Positions 45,409 through 55,862 of a DNA stretch of 64,000 bases are shown piece by piece. Numbering within the stretch: position 1 is the stretch's first letter; each line of letters opens with the position of its first letter. Source of the stretch: Gamarada debralockiae. Taxonomy: Eukaryota; Ascomycota; Leotiomycetes; Helotiales; Hyphodiscaceae. Position numbers and translations under genes: made by a program. Below the pieces are notes generated by a model. It saw only the letters and a list, made by a program, of their open reading frames with translations. It had not been told where the DNA came from and made no database searches. Location of the stretch: contig NXFV01000866.1 in assembly GCA_002803225.1 (NCBI GenBank), positions 19,647 to 83,646 on the forward strand, in the 5' to 3' direction.

Positions 45409-47243
45409 ATGGGGTTGTTCAACACAAACCTTCGGGGCAAATCGCTCACGCGGCTCTTGGGTGTAGTGGGAGCCCTAGCTTTCACGCTTCAAGGATATGA
45501 TCAAGCTGTAGCAAATGGTCTACTGACCATGAGCTCGTTTATAAAAGTCTTCCCACAAATCGACACCTCGAGTTCAAGTTTGAGCGCTTCGCAAAAGTCT
45601 CATAATTCCACAATTCAGGGTGAGAGACCAAGTACAATTCAATTTATAATCAGCAACTGATCATAGATTAGGTACGACTGTCGCCCTCTACGAGGTCGGT
45701 GCTGCGCTGGGAGCATTGTCATGTGCATTTATTGGAGATTTGTTGGGACGGCGGAAAACGGTATTTCTTGCAGGTTGCGTCTGCATTGTTGGAATCATCA
45801 TTCAAGCTTCACCGTTCAGTCTGGGCCAGCTTATTGCCGGTCGGATTATCACGGGTACGGCATTTCGACGTTGACTCCGTTCCTGCATGAGGGTTTAGCT
45901 AATCATATCCCCCTCGTAGGCTTGGGAGTGGGAGCATTCACTGCAACAGTTCCTATGTGGGTATCCGAATGCTCGCATGCTGCCCACCGAGGACGTCTCG
46001 TACTGCTCGAAGGCTTGTTCGCCATTATGGGCGTTGCCCTCGCAACATGGATTGATTTTGGATTCTATTACGCACAAAAAACTTCCGTCAGCTGGAGATT
46101 CCCTATCGCTTTTCAAGGCATCTTCGCCATAATCGTGGTCAGTCTCGTCAACTTCCTTCCCGAATCCCCTCGATGGTTAGTGAAGAAAGACCGCACAGAG
46201 GAGGCTGGGGATGTGATGAGTCGATTAGACGACATGCCTGCCGAATCCACTGTGGTAGCCCGAGATATCGCAAATATTCAACAGTCATTAATTGACGACA
46301 ATAATGGCGCATCAAACAACCCATTCGCATTAACCCACAACCGACATCTCCACCGAACAATCCTCGCACTTGCCGTCAACCTACTTGCTCAGATGTCAGG
46401 AGTCAACATCATTACCTTCTACTCTGACACAATCCTCCAAAACCAACTCGGCTACAGCGGCACCATAGCTCGAATCATCTCCGGCTGCTTGCAAATATGG
46501 CAGGTCTTCGCAGCAGGTCTAGGAGTCCTCCTCATCGACCGATTCGGCCGGCGAAGACTCCTCAGTAAGGACCACTGACTCTTTGTTTCCTCACTCCCCG
46601 CTCTCAGCCAGGTTTATTCTCATGTACTCTATCACTCCCGATATTTCCCCACACAGACTAATCACTCCGTTTACTCTTGAGAAATCATTGATTAGGAAGT
46701 TACTGACTCCCTGGTGATCCAGTTTTCTCCGCAGCAGGAATGATGATCTCCCAAGTCTGTCTCGCCGGTCTACAATCTGATTCTTCGAACAAAGGCGCAG
46801 CTAGCGCTTCCATTCTGTTCTTCTTCACAGCACTCTTCTGTTTCCCGATCGGATTTTTCCTTGTGCCGTTCATGTACGCAGCTGAAATCGCTCCCCTGAG
46901 AGTTCGGTCGAAGGTTACTGCGATGTCTGCGAGTATTAATTGGCTGTTTAATTTCATGATTGCAGAAGTGACGCCTGTGGGGTTTGCAACGATTGGGTAT
47001 AAGTATTATATTATCTACGCGGCTATCAACGCCTTCTCTGTGGTGGTGTTTTACTTTTTCTACCCGGAGACGAAGGGCCGAACACTTGAAGAGGTGGATG
47101 AGATCTTCATTCAATCTCAGAATATCTTTGATCCGGTGAAGGTTGCGAGGGAGTTGCCGTTCCAGGAGGTAGTGGAGGCTGAATCAGATATCAAGACGGC
47201 GCAAGCTGAACGAGAGAGGGAGAGCTGGAAGGAGAATGTGTAG
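45409..47243 (+). CDS. MFS sugar transporter (hexose/polyol type)
   Basis: Plasma-membrane sugar porter family protein of 519 aa. Four exons: 45409-45619, 45672-45854, 45920-46564 and 46723-47243. The last intron is 158 nt, long for this window. The N-terminus carries LGVVGALAFTLQGYDQAVAN, the GYDQ-type first-helix motif. Exon 2 has CAFIGDLLGRRKTVFLAG (motif A) and exon 3 GVGAFTATVPMWVSECSHAA. The family signatures FLPESPRWLV and DRFGRRRLL follow, and the closing YPETKGRTLEEVDEIF gives a confident family call. The splice after RRRLL restores IFSAAGMMISQ. Substrate specificity (hexose, quinate, polyol or other) cannot be determined. It converges on the HET gene, with under 100 bp between the stops. 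Confidence 0.92.
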
Positions 47244-47339
47244 AGAATCAAGTCAAGTTGGGGTGATGCAAAGGACAGTAGAACAATGCTTCAATCCACT
47301 AGAGCGGATTTCTACCAGATTTAGTTAATTTCAAGGCTC

Positions 47340-49499
47340 CTAGAAGATACTAATGTTCATCTCGCTGGCTTTGGAGAAACCATGGAACTTTGTAGTGTCG
47401 GAAACTAGCAATCCAATGCGCTCGTATCCCTCATCATTAGTAAAAGTCTTCTTCAAGACTAGAGCAAGATGAACGACCTCATTGAAATCATTGACAGTCC
47501 CTATAAGAAGACACAGCACTGTTGTTCCTGGACTGAGGTAATCTGGCCCATTCTCATCGTATACCAGCACATCTTCCCACATGTACAGTTTCTCGACCAT
47601 CACCCACTCTTCAACATCTTCTATGTCAAAAATGAGACAACACTCCATCGCCGTGGTTCCTGACTTGCGCGGCTTGTAGGCGATAATGGATTCCACCATA
47701 GGGCCTTCGATGACTAGCCTACCACCACTGACATGCCCGAACGGATTCTTACCCACGGTGTCGCACTGGACATCAATGATTTGCAAACGTGGATCCATGA
47801 CAAAATTTCTTTCTCGTCCGCCATCGTAATGAATGTAGTCGTGCCTAAAATAAATAGAGGATGACCCATCAAGTCGTTCTACTGAAGCCCACGACCATGT
47901 GGGTGCACAGGGTTTGCGGAAGTGAACAGCACGTCCGATGCTCCTTCCCCAGACAAGAGAACGACTCAGATCCGAACGCCACATGCCGGCAAGGTAGGCA
48001 TCGCTACATCCAGGGCTCCCATTTCCAGCGGATAAGAAAGCATGAAACCGTGAGGCGACACCTGAGAGTGCAGGGAGACGATCGGTTTCGAAGGTGAGCT
48101 GAAGTCTTGAATACTCTTCCACAGAGCTCAACCAGAGATTATGGACTTCAGCGAGCGTAGTTTTTCCTGGGGTCTCTAACGTAGCAAACATGGACTTGAG
48201 ACGTTCAGGCACGTCTGAAGCTGTACGCTGCAAAGTAAAATCTTCAAGGCCGTAAGATTCAAGATACAGAGCCGAGCGACACTCCCAGACTAATGATGCA
48301 GAGTGGAAATGGAGTACACGTGGGGAGAGGAATCTTTCTTGGAAGACCCATGCCCGTGTGAGGAGAGGAGCCTCCTTCTCTAAGATGTGGAGGCTGACAC
48401 CTGCAGTAAAAGAATTGAAGATGTTGTCAAGCCGGAGGCGGGCATAAACTCTAAGTGTCGGATCCTTATGGCTAATGATTTCATGTGAACGAACTGGCAC
48501 TTGAATGTTCCAGTTGAGCGAGGACGGGAATACCCATCTGTCGAAGAAACATCCATTTCCAGCTGGCCCGGTCGCAGCAAGGGTGATGTATGCGTTGCTG
48601 TATACGTCTGCCATGACAGCCGACTCCATCTCCCAGTCTTCCTTGTCGTCCTGGATGATGCATAAAGAATCTATCCACAAATACCGCAGCCTCATCTCCC
48701 GCGCTAAGGTGACAGCGTCTTGAAACGTTCGTGGTAGCTCGGACCAATTTATAAAATCTTTCCTCTGCTGGAGGGTCGCTGTAGTTGTTTGTACGAATGA
48801 TCCGGAACCCCAGCAGTGGCTCAGGGCGATATAGTGACCTCTCTGGCACTTGGTAGTTTCCAGCAGTGAGACACCACCGCGCTGGGCATGACGCTCTACA
48901 TCAATTACACGCTTTGGTAAGCATCTTTCCGTCTGATTTGGACAGCCATGGTGACGTAAGCTGCACTCAGATATCCAATTATCTACGATACCCAAGGAAG
49001 AGTCTGGGCTTAGTCTGGTAGGGACGCTCTGTGCAATCCTAAGATCCTTCAAGGACGAGCTTTCTGTATCCACTGAATAGAGTTCGAGCTCGACTTTGGG
49101 TTTTCTCCCATGGAATTGCTCATTATCCACGTACCACGTAGCCTCAACTTTCCAGGTATCCTTTTCCAAGACTCTGATCTGTATAATATGAAGCTTGCTT
49201 GTATCCCAGGACTTCACACATGAGTTGGCAACATCAGTCGCGCAAAGTTGTATCGCATTTTGAATGATCAAGCACGATTCGCATCCTTGACCACTTGTCA
49301 ATTCGAGGTGTGCTGATGTGATGCTGAGTTCTTTTGTCCCAGCTCTGAACATATAGGGGTTAGCAATTTGAGGAAATGATGCGGCCTGTAGGTCAAGACA
49401 AGTAGTGCAAGGCGACATGTTGACATGCAAGTGCTTCACTTGAGCGGGCAGTAAGACGGCCGTGGTTAATAGAAAGGTAAAAACTATGAGAGTAACCAT
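47340..49499 (-). CDS. HET-domain (heterokaryon incompatibility) protein
   Basis: A single open frame of 719 aa. The HET domain spans about residues 222-370, with the conserved GHYIALSHCWGSGSFVQTTT, LPRTFQDAVTLAREMRLRYL, WIDSLCIIQDDKEDWEMESA and DVYSNAYITLAATG. In characterised fungi HET domains trigger cell death after fusion of unlike individuals or act in related non-self responses; here that role is inferred only from the domain. The C-terminal region includes the usual TRAWVFQERFLSPRVLHF and a PTWSWASVERLDGSS segment common in this family. The first ATG gives a hydrophobic N-terminus (MVTLIVFTFLLTTAVLLPAQ). An internal ATG at 49418 (MSPCTTCLDLQAASFPQ) would give 692 aa and resembles usual HET starts, so the start is uncertain. 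Confidence 0.9.
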   Translation of the reverse strand: MVTLIVFTFLLTTAVLLPAQVKHLHVNMSPCTTCLDLQAASFPQIANPYMFRAGTKELSITSAHLELTSGQGCESCLIIQNAIQLCATDVANSCVKSWDTSKLHIIQIRVLEKDTWKVEATWYVDNEQFHGRKPKVELELYSVDTESSSLKDLRIAQSVPTRLSPDSSLGIVDNWISECSLRHHGCPNQTERCLPKRVIDVERHAQRGGVSLLETTKCQRGHYIALSHCWGSGSFVQTTTATLQQRKDFINWSELPRTFQDAVTLAREMRLRYLWIDSLCIIQDDKEDWEMESAVMADVYSNAYITLAATGPAGNGCFFDRWVFPSSLNWNIQVPVRSHEIISHKDPTLRVYARLRLDNIFNSFTAGVSLHILEKEAPLLTRAWVFQERFLSPRVLHFHSASLVWECRSALYLESYGLEDFTLQRTASDVPERLKSMFATLETPGKTTLAEVHNLWLSSVEEYSRLQLTFETDRLPALSGVASRFHAFLSAGNGSPGCSDAYLAGMWRSDLSRSLVWGRSIGRAVHFRKPCAPTWSWASVERLDGSSSIYFRHDYIHYDGGRERNFVMDPRLQIIDVQCDTVGKNPFGHVSGGRLVIEGPMVESIIAYKPRKSGTTAMECCLIFDIEDVEEWVMVEKLYMWEDVLVYDENGPDYLSPGTTVLCLLIGTVNDFNEVVHLALVLKKTFTNDEGYERIGLLVSDTTKFHGFSKASEMNISIF

Positions 49500-49786
49500 G
49501 TGAAAGATACTGACGCGCTAACTGTAAGCATCATACTGCATTAGCGCATTTGAGATGTTGTCAGTCGCTTCTGAATGCGGTGTCTCCTTTCCTATCAAGC
49601 TTGGCAATGTATGGAGAGGTCAAGAAGAGCTCCGTGACTACACGCAGCAGGGAGAACTCTCGGCTTGCGCATCGTAGCTTTATATGTAAAATTCATATGC
49701 CATACTCCGCACCTACGCGGATGATACCTCCTTCGTCGCCCGCCTGCTGGCTGTGTTGAATCGAACTTCTAGCACGACATGAAACT

Positions 49787-51116
49787 TCACCTATACAACA
49801 ACCCCTCAACCATCTCCGCAATTGCCAAACTACTCGTAAGCCCCGGACTTTCAATGCCCAGAAGATTCACAAATCCCTCAAATCCGTCCTCTCTCCTAAT
49901 CACAAAATCCACAAACCCCTTCCCCGTTGCAACCGCCGAGTTATGTCCAAGTTTCGGTCGTATACCCGCATAGTCGGGCTGAATAGCTTCTTCCTTAATA
50001 TCTGGTAGAAATTTTTTGATCTGCTCGATAGCCTGCGGTAGTCGCGCATCATTGACCTTCAAATCGTCCGGCGAATCAACCCACTCTACATCAGGCCCAA
50101 ACCGAATCCTGCCAGAGATGTCGAGCGTGAGATGCGTGCCCAGTCCGCCTAATCCGGGCTCGGGGGCGGGGTAGATTAGGTGCTTCGTGTTTGGCGTGGA
50201 GTGTGCGTAGGAGAAGTAGCTTCCTTTAGCGTAGTACTGAATTTGGTGCCGGCTTGGAGGTAGGATCATGTTATTGATATCACATGCTCCCAGACCGGCC
50301 GAATTTATAATTGTCTCAGAAGTAAACGTGCTTTCTTCCCCACTGCTTTTATCCCTCGTCGTGATCTCCCAGCCTTTACTCCCATCTCCTCCCAGCGGCT
50401 CTACCTTCACAACTGGACTATGAAGCGCCACATCGCCTCCCTTATCCTCGAAATCTCCCAGCAAGAACTGCATATATGAATGCGAATCTATGATTCCCGT
50501 TGTCGGACTCTCTAATATCCCCGTCTTGGCTCGGACGTAGGGTTCGATCTTTGCGGCTTCTTCAATAGTCACGAATCTCGTTGGCACGCCTTCGATACTG
50601 CGAGTAAACTCGTGTACTTTAACCAATTCCTCCAATTGCTGATCTGTTTGCGCCACGATCCATTTCCCCATATTGTTGTGTGGGATGTTGTGCTCAGCGC
50701 AGAGGGCGTACATCATTTGCCGGCCGCGGATGCAGAGTTTCGTTTTGAGGGAGTCGGCGCCGTAGTAGAGTCCGGCGTGGATAACCTATTCCACCATATC
50801 AGAGACTGCGGGTTTGTAATAGAGATGGGGAGGACGTACTTCTGAGTTCCGCGAACTAGTCTCCATCCCTACCCCACCATTCCTCTCAACCAGCAACGTA
50901 CTCGCCCCATCTCTAGCGGCCAATTGTCTCGCAATTGCCAATCCTACTGCACCGCCACCAATGACCTATTCAATCATGTATCAGCAAAGGTAGCCTTGTG
51001 GAAAGGGATGGGAGACATGCAGCATGTGTGAAGTCAGCTTCCCGCTTCGCAGTCGTTGCGAAGCTCCGACATGCTGGCTTAGCTACCAACTGTCTGCGCA
51101 GCACACTCAAGAACAT
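49787..51116 (-). CDS. FAD-dependent oxidoreductase, L-2-hydroxyglutarate dehydrogenase-like
   Basis: A mitochondrial flavoprotein of 406 aa, expected to oxidise L-2-hydroxyglutarate to 2-oxoglutarate or act on a similar 2-hydroxy acid. Three exons: 51116-51021, 50965-50840 and 50785-49787. Exon 1 encodes a presequence ([20 protein letters not shown]) ending ADFTHA. Exon 2 starts at the dinucleotide-binding motif [16 protein letters not shown]. The exon 2/3 junction restores [20 protein letters not shown], the L2HGDH/DAO family signature. Other conserved pieces are [44 protein letters not shown] and the C-terminal [19 protein letters not shown]. The first intron has a GC donor (GCATGT) and a TAG acceptor; no GT donor keeps the frame. 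The presequence and that junction support the call. Confidence 0.88.
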
Positions 51117-52248
51117 GGCGAATACTCGATGGAGCAGATTATTCAAACAAAATACATAAAAATAAGACGTGTTTTGTTGGATGTTGGGAATGTTGAGTTC
51201 TTGCTAGCGGTGGTAATGCAATCTGATGTGGAGTTGGCAGGGATCTGCATGAGGCTGACAGGAAGGCTGAAGAAAGAGAAGCAGCCCGGTCATGCGTGAA
51301 TTTCCATGCTTCATCTTCCTTTCGCACCGAATAAGCAGCCATAATGTAGTTGAATAGTTTTGGAGCTATAGGACGTCTCGTAGGTCTGCTTTATGTGTCT
51401 ATATATCCCAAGGCAAGTTGTCCCTTGTATAAAAGAATGTGACATCAGCCAGTGAATGGTGACAGTCCTAACTGGAGCTATAGATAGATCCTTCGCCATT
51501 TGCTCTCAAAGTTTAACCCAAAGCTTTGGGTGTAGCGATTGAGAACGCGGCCGCAAATATCTGCTAGATCATCTGTTTGACAGTCTGCATATGTAGCCTC
51601 AAAAGTCGAGGCGATACAAATGGAAATCTGTTATCTGAAGGCAAAGACGCCTAGACCCGTCATGGCTGAGATTGTTTATGGCGGCAACGGGAACGGCAAC
51701 CAAGGGGTCTCAAGTGAATGAACAGTTTTCATCACGGGGAGTGATTGTGGGTAGTAACTGTGGAGAGACAGCGAGACAGGCTTGGTAAGGTCTTCCTTCG
51801 ACGCTGCGGAGTGTAGCGCCGTAGACTTTGACAGTCATGTAGATAGATGATTACCAGAAGCTGCAGGGATTGTTTCTCAGAATTCTTATAGGGGTCGACT
51901 GATGCTGGCATTCCATTCGGAATAGTTGGAACTTCACATGTTTTCATTTAGCCATGAAGACAAAAATTGAAGCCTTTTAGCTTGCAGCGCCTGATTTGAT
52001 GGCTCAGATTATGAATTTGCATCCTTGGGAGTTGTATGCTTCGTAACTCGCTCTACGTGAGACTCCCTTAACCCAATTTATACTCCAACGCTGCTCAGAC
52101 AAAAACAGACCCAGCCGCCCAGCCTTGAGAGGACCACGCAACTTTCCGCGCACTCAGTATCATACAAAATTCACCTATGACAAAAGTAACTCCGGATCCC
52201 ACATTTTGTTTTTCCCTGGCTGTTTCATGGCCACAGAACCATCCTCCT
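51117..52248. other. Intergenic region, no gene supported
   Basis: Between the L2HGDH-like start and the 3' end of the coiled-coil protein gene. Short frames only; no motif or repeat that I can support. Confidence 0.4.
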
Positions 52249-53449
52249 TCATTCGTCCTTTCCTTCCTCTAACGCACTAGCTGCACCTGCGATAGGAGGG
52301 CGAGCCTCTTCGGATACAGATGTTGACCGAGTCAAATTAGAGGGCGTTGCCGGCCCGTGAGTGATGGATGAATTAGCAGTCAAGTCGCTCACTTGTCGTT
52401 CTTTACCCAGTCAGCTACAAGCTCTCACTCATTCGGACAATATGCACTCACCCAACTCTCTAATTCTCTGTCGAAGCATCTGGTTCTCCCTAATCATCAT
52501 TTGTGTCTCGGCCTGGTAGAAAGCGCTTTCATCCCGTCCGCCAAGATTCCAAGGCTCGCCGGCCTCATTGCTTATTGATGTAGATCGTAGACGAGGAGAT
52601 GCGGTTCGGCTAGGTGTTCTTGATCGTCGGTGAATGTCCCCACGTGCGAGGTCGAACGAGCTGCGAGGGTGTAGAGCGGCAGTTGGCGAGCGGGGAGTTG
52701 ATATGGTCGAAGACTGTGGATGGGGTGCGTTGGCTGTCGAAAAGGACATAGAGCGCTCTGAAGTTGGAGTGGACTCGTCGATGACAGGGGGTTGACTTTG
52801 ACCGCCAGCTGCTTGTAGTTGTTGAAGCTGCTGTTGCTGCTGGCGGATCATCTGAAGGAGGCGGTTCTGTATAGAGGTATGGGTTAGTTGAAATTCAAAT
52901 TAAAACTTTCAACATAACTTGAAAGGCTCGGCATACCACTTGTGCTTCCTGCTCCTGTTCTAACTCCTGGTGTATCTCTCCTAAGCTAGGCGCACGGTTG
53001 TGGTGAGGATCTCCGGTCGAAATGATTGGTGATCCGGAGAAGGACTGCGGGCTGGCGGTTCTATAGGAAGGTATTTGTCCTTCGTTGATCATCTCGCCGG
53101 GTGCGGGAACAGTTGGGTCGTTGAGTTGTAAGTTCATGAGGACGGTGGAACGTCGTCTACCCGCATGCGAAGATTGTCGGTTTCTAGTAGCGGAGCCGCC
53201 TGAAGATCCTGAGGAAATCAGTATTCAATCTCTCAAAGAGGTGGAGGGAACCGTACGTCTGGAGTCTTCATGTTGTAGGCCAGCATTTACGGCTGCAGCA
53301 GCTTGAAGGGAGGTTGATGCGGATCGTGACAGCGGGGAAGGGCTTTGGCCGCGTAAAGCAGCACCGTCTCCAGAATTTGAGATCGTTCGTGCCATGGATG
53401 GTGATCCTGATATTGATCGTGATGGAGGTAGGGAGTTTAAGTCGGGCAT
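52249..53449 (-). CDS. Conserved fungal coiled-coil protein, unknown function
   Basis: Four exons, 53449-53257, 53208-52937, 52866-52452 and 52400-52249, encode 343 aa. Donors are GTACGG, GTATGC and GTGAGT; acceptors are CAG, CAG and AAG. The start is MPDLNSLPPSRSISGSPSMA. The first 90 residues are Ser/Arg/Pro-rich and disordered. A motif VLMNLQLNDPTVPAPGEMI follows the first intron. Two coiled-coil segments are evident. The first spans an intron (HQELEQEQEAQVNRLLQMIR plus a Gln run); the second (MMIRENQMLRQRIRELERQV) is also split by an intron. Each junction continues the heptad pattern, which supports the splice choices. A disordered tail ends EEGKDE. I cannot assign a function; low-complexity coiled-coil proteins of this kind often act as scaffolds. 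Confidence 0.75.
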
Positions 53450-55862
53450 TGTAGCTTTGCTTTGTGGAATAGGATAGGTCGACAGGTTTTCGGATGGTGG
53501 GGGTTTATCCGTAGGAACATGCGATCTCAACTGACGTAACGGAATGACGCGGGGAGGATCGGGAGAACTTGAGAGGTTGAATCAGGTATTGGGGCCGAAC
53601 GAGTGCTGTTCAGGTGTCAAGAGATCACTTCCGAGTCAAAATAACACGAGACAAAGCAGTGGAAGCAGCCTCGTCGGAGGGGTGCGAGCGGGAACCTCCC
53701 CGGAAAACAGGTCACCTAACATGCCCTGATTGGTCCGACCTGGTCACCTTTGGTCACCCTATTTTTAAAGTCAGGCCACTATAGTCACTCTACTTTTTGC
53801 ATGGCTCAGTAAATTTCGAAGCTGTGTGGAAACGGATCGATAGAATTCAGCTCTGTCTGACTGTATTCAACGAAAACAATACAGTAAGTGTTTACCCTGT
53901 CACAAGGCTTGTGGATTCAAAATCAGTCCAGCGAACACCCGATATTACTGTATAGCGACACTATGAGTCAATACGGATGTGGGACCCCATACAGCTCCAG
54001 AAGGGGAAAGCTAGCAATATCAGCTAGAACACGCAAACAATAGCCACACAAAAGCAAAAACGTCATCTCATGAGACACAAGTCCACCAGTCACTTTAATC
54101 TTCCTCACTTCAGCCTTCGAATTGGGTGATGCTCTTCCTCGCCGAACTTGTGGCCATTGAACACAGTGTATTTGGACTCGAAGTGGAAATCTTCTTCACG
54201 AAGTTTCCAGACCTCAAATTCGATCATAATTGTGATTCGTCACCTCACACACTCTTTTCTCAAAATTCCTAGCGCAATCTAAGAAGCAAAAATTCTCCCA
54301 AGTTTCGAGCTCTTCTCCCCGTTCCCAAGCAAAAAAAATACATCCAAGCACTGACATCAAGGACAGACCGCGGAGGGAACCCTAGATTGTAACCCTTGAT
54401 CTTATCGTTATCCTGACATCTTAACGTCCTTTAGTGCCAGCATGTGCAAGAAATGATGGCCGGGGTTGAATTAAAAACCTTTCGGCTGCCATTCCCTTGT
54501 TTTTCATGACTTAAGGTAATTCGTTTTCTCACTTCTCACCTGCTTCTGTGTAGCATTTGACGCCCAAACGTTTTCAAAAGAGGAAAGTTCCCTCATGGGC
54601 CCTGAATCTATAGGAAGATTTTGATCGTAACTCGTGCAGAATCTGGATCTCCTTTGCAGTCGGCTTCTGCAGCTTAAAAGGGATTGACCACTATCAGGCC
54701 CCAGAGCCACTAAACAAGCCTCGGTATGCAGGTACAAAATTCCGAAGCGCACCAGCTGCATATCAAAAGGGGGGATGTCCGTTAAACCGAAATCCAGGGG
54801 AGTGGCTGTGACCACCCCGACCGCTGATAGGCACAACATGAGCAGCTGTATGCATTTTCTGAGCTGATATTGCGGATAGATCTATCAATTCTACCGTCTG
54901 TCAGCCCCAACGATGCTTTTCGAGATCTTGAGGCAAAGCGATGTATCTCTCTGCCGCATCGGCTGAAGAAATGTGATTGCGGGCGTGCATCTAAAACCTA
55001 CTCCCACTTTATCAAGCCTCAATTTCCAAAGCGTCCGTGCTTAGCTCTGGCTAGTAGAACAAGGGTTCCCTCGCCGGGATCATCGCCGACCATCAATCAG
55101 ATGCCCCCGTTCTCTCGTAGTACGTCGAATAGGATCGAGTGGAAGCCCTAAGGGTGGGAATTAAATCAGCGTCCCCCCCTGGGCTGACTACTTCAAGCTT
55201 GGGCAGTGGTAAGAACCGCGTTCTGAAGCTTGGACGTTGTTTTTTCTTTGGTACTTGTTGTGCCGAGTCCTTCTTTCACATCTTCTCACACACAACGCCC
55301 TCGTTTCACTTTATTCTTCAACTGTTCTTTCGAACTCGACCTATGCGCCATCTTCAGTTTCGTTTTATGCCTTAATTCTGGATTTAAAACACCCTCCTTC
55401 ACTTCAACGTTGCGATTGTGTTTTCCTGTCAAATGTCCCACGTCGAGTCGTCCTCACCCCACATCCACACGCGTCAGCCTCAACGGCCCTAAACAGATAC
55501 ACCTCTCTCATGCCTTCATTGCTTCCAATTGGAATAATCAACCTCAGTCTTTCGTTAAAACCACACATTCGCTACACAGCATACACCGACACAAACACTC
55601 GTTCACGCGACCCTTGGAAACCTACTTCAAAGTCTTTGACAAACTTTTCACAGCTCAGAGGTCTGGATTAGGTTCTCCTGCTTTGCTGAAACGACATCCT
55701 GCTTCCTCCACCTACCCCGCTTGCCTGCGGAAATTTGGCGACCCGTAAATCCCAGTCAGCAACTTGAAACGCATAATTTGGGTTAAAGACCTCAGCAGAA
55801 GTACAACCTCGGTCCGAACTGGAGAACATAACGCAGAAGTGCCGGAAGGAAGGACGAGGACG
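53450..55862. other. Long divergent intergenic region with C/T-rich leader
   Basis: 2.4 kb between the coiled-coil gene (-) and the PH-domain gene (+). The 600 bp before 55863 are C/T-rich and contain two overlapping long frames (55,230-55,748 and 55,237-55,671) with no domain features, interpreted as pyrimidine-rich 5' UTR/promoter. No other gene supported. Confidence 0.45.

Noticed and set aside
55230..55748. Two overlapping long plus frames (172 and 144 codons) before the PH-domain gene
   Set aside because: They overlap in different frames within C/T-rich DNA, are low in complexity, and lack motifs. Best explained as stop-poor leader sequence.
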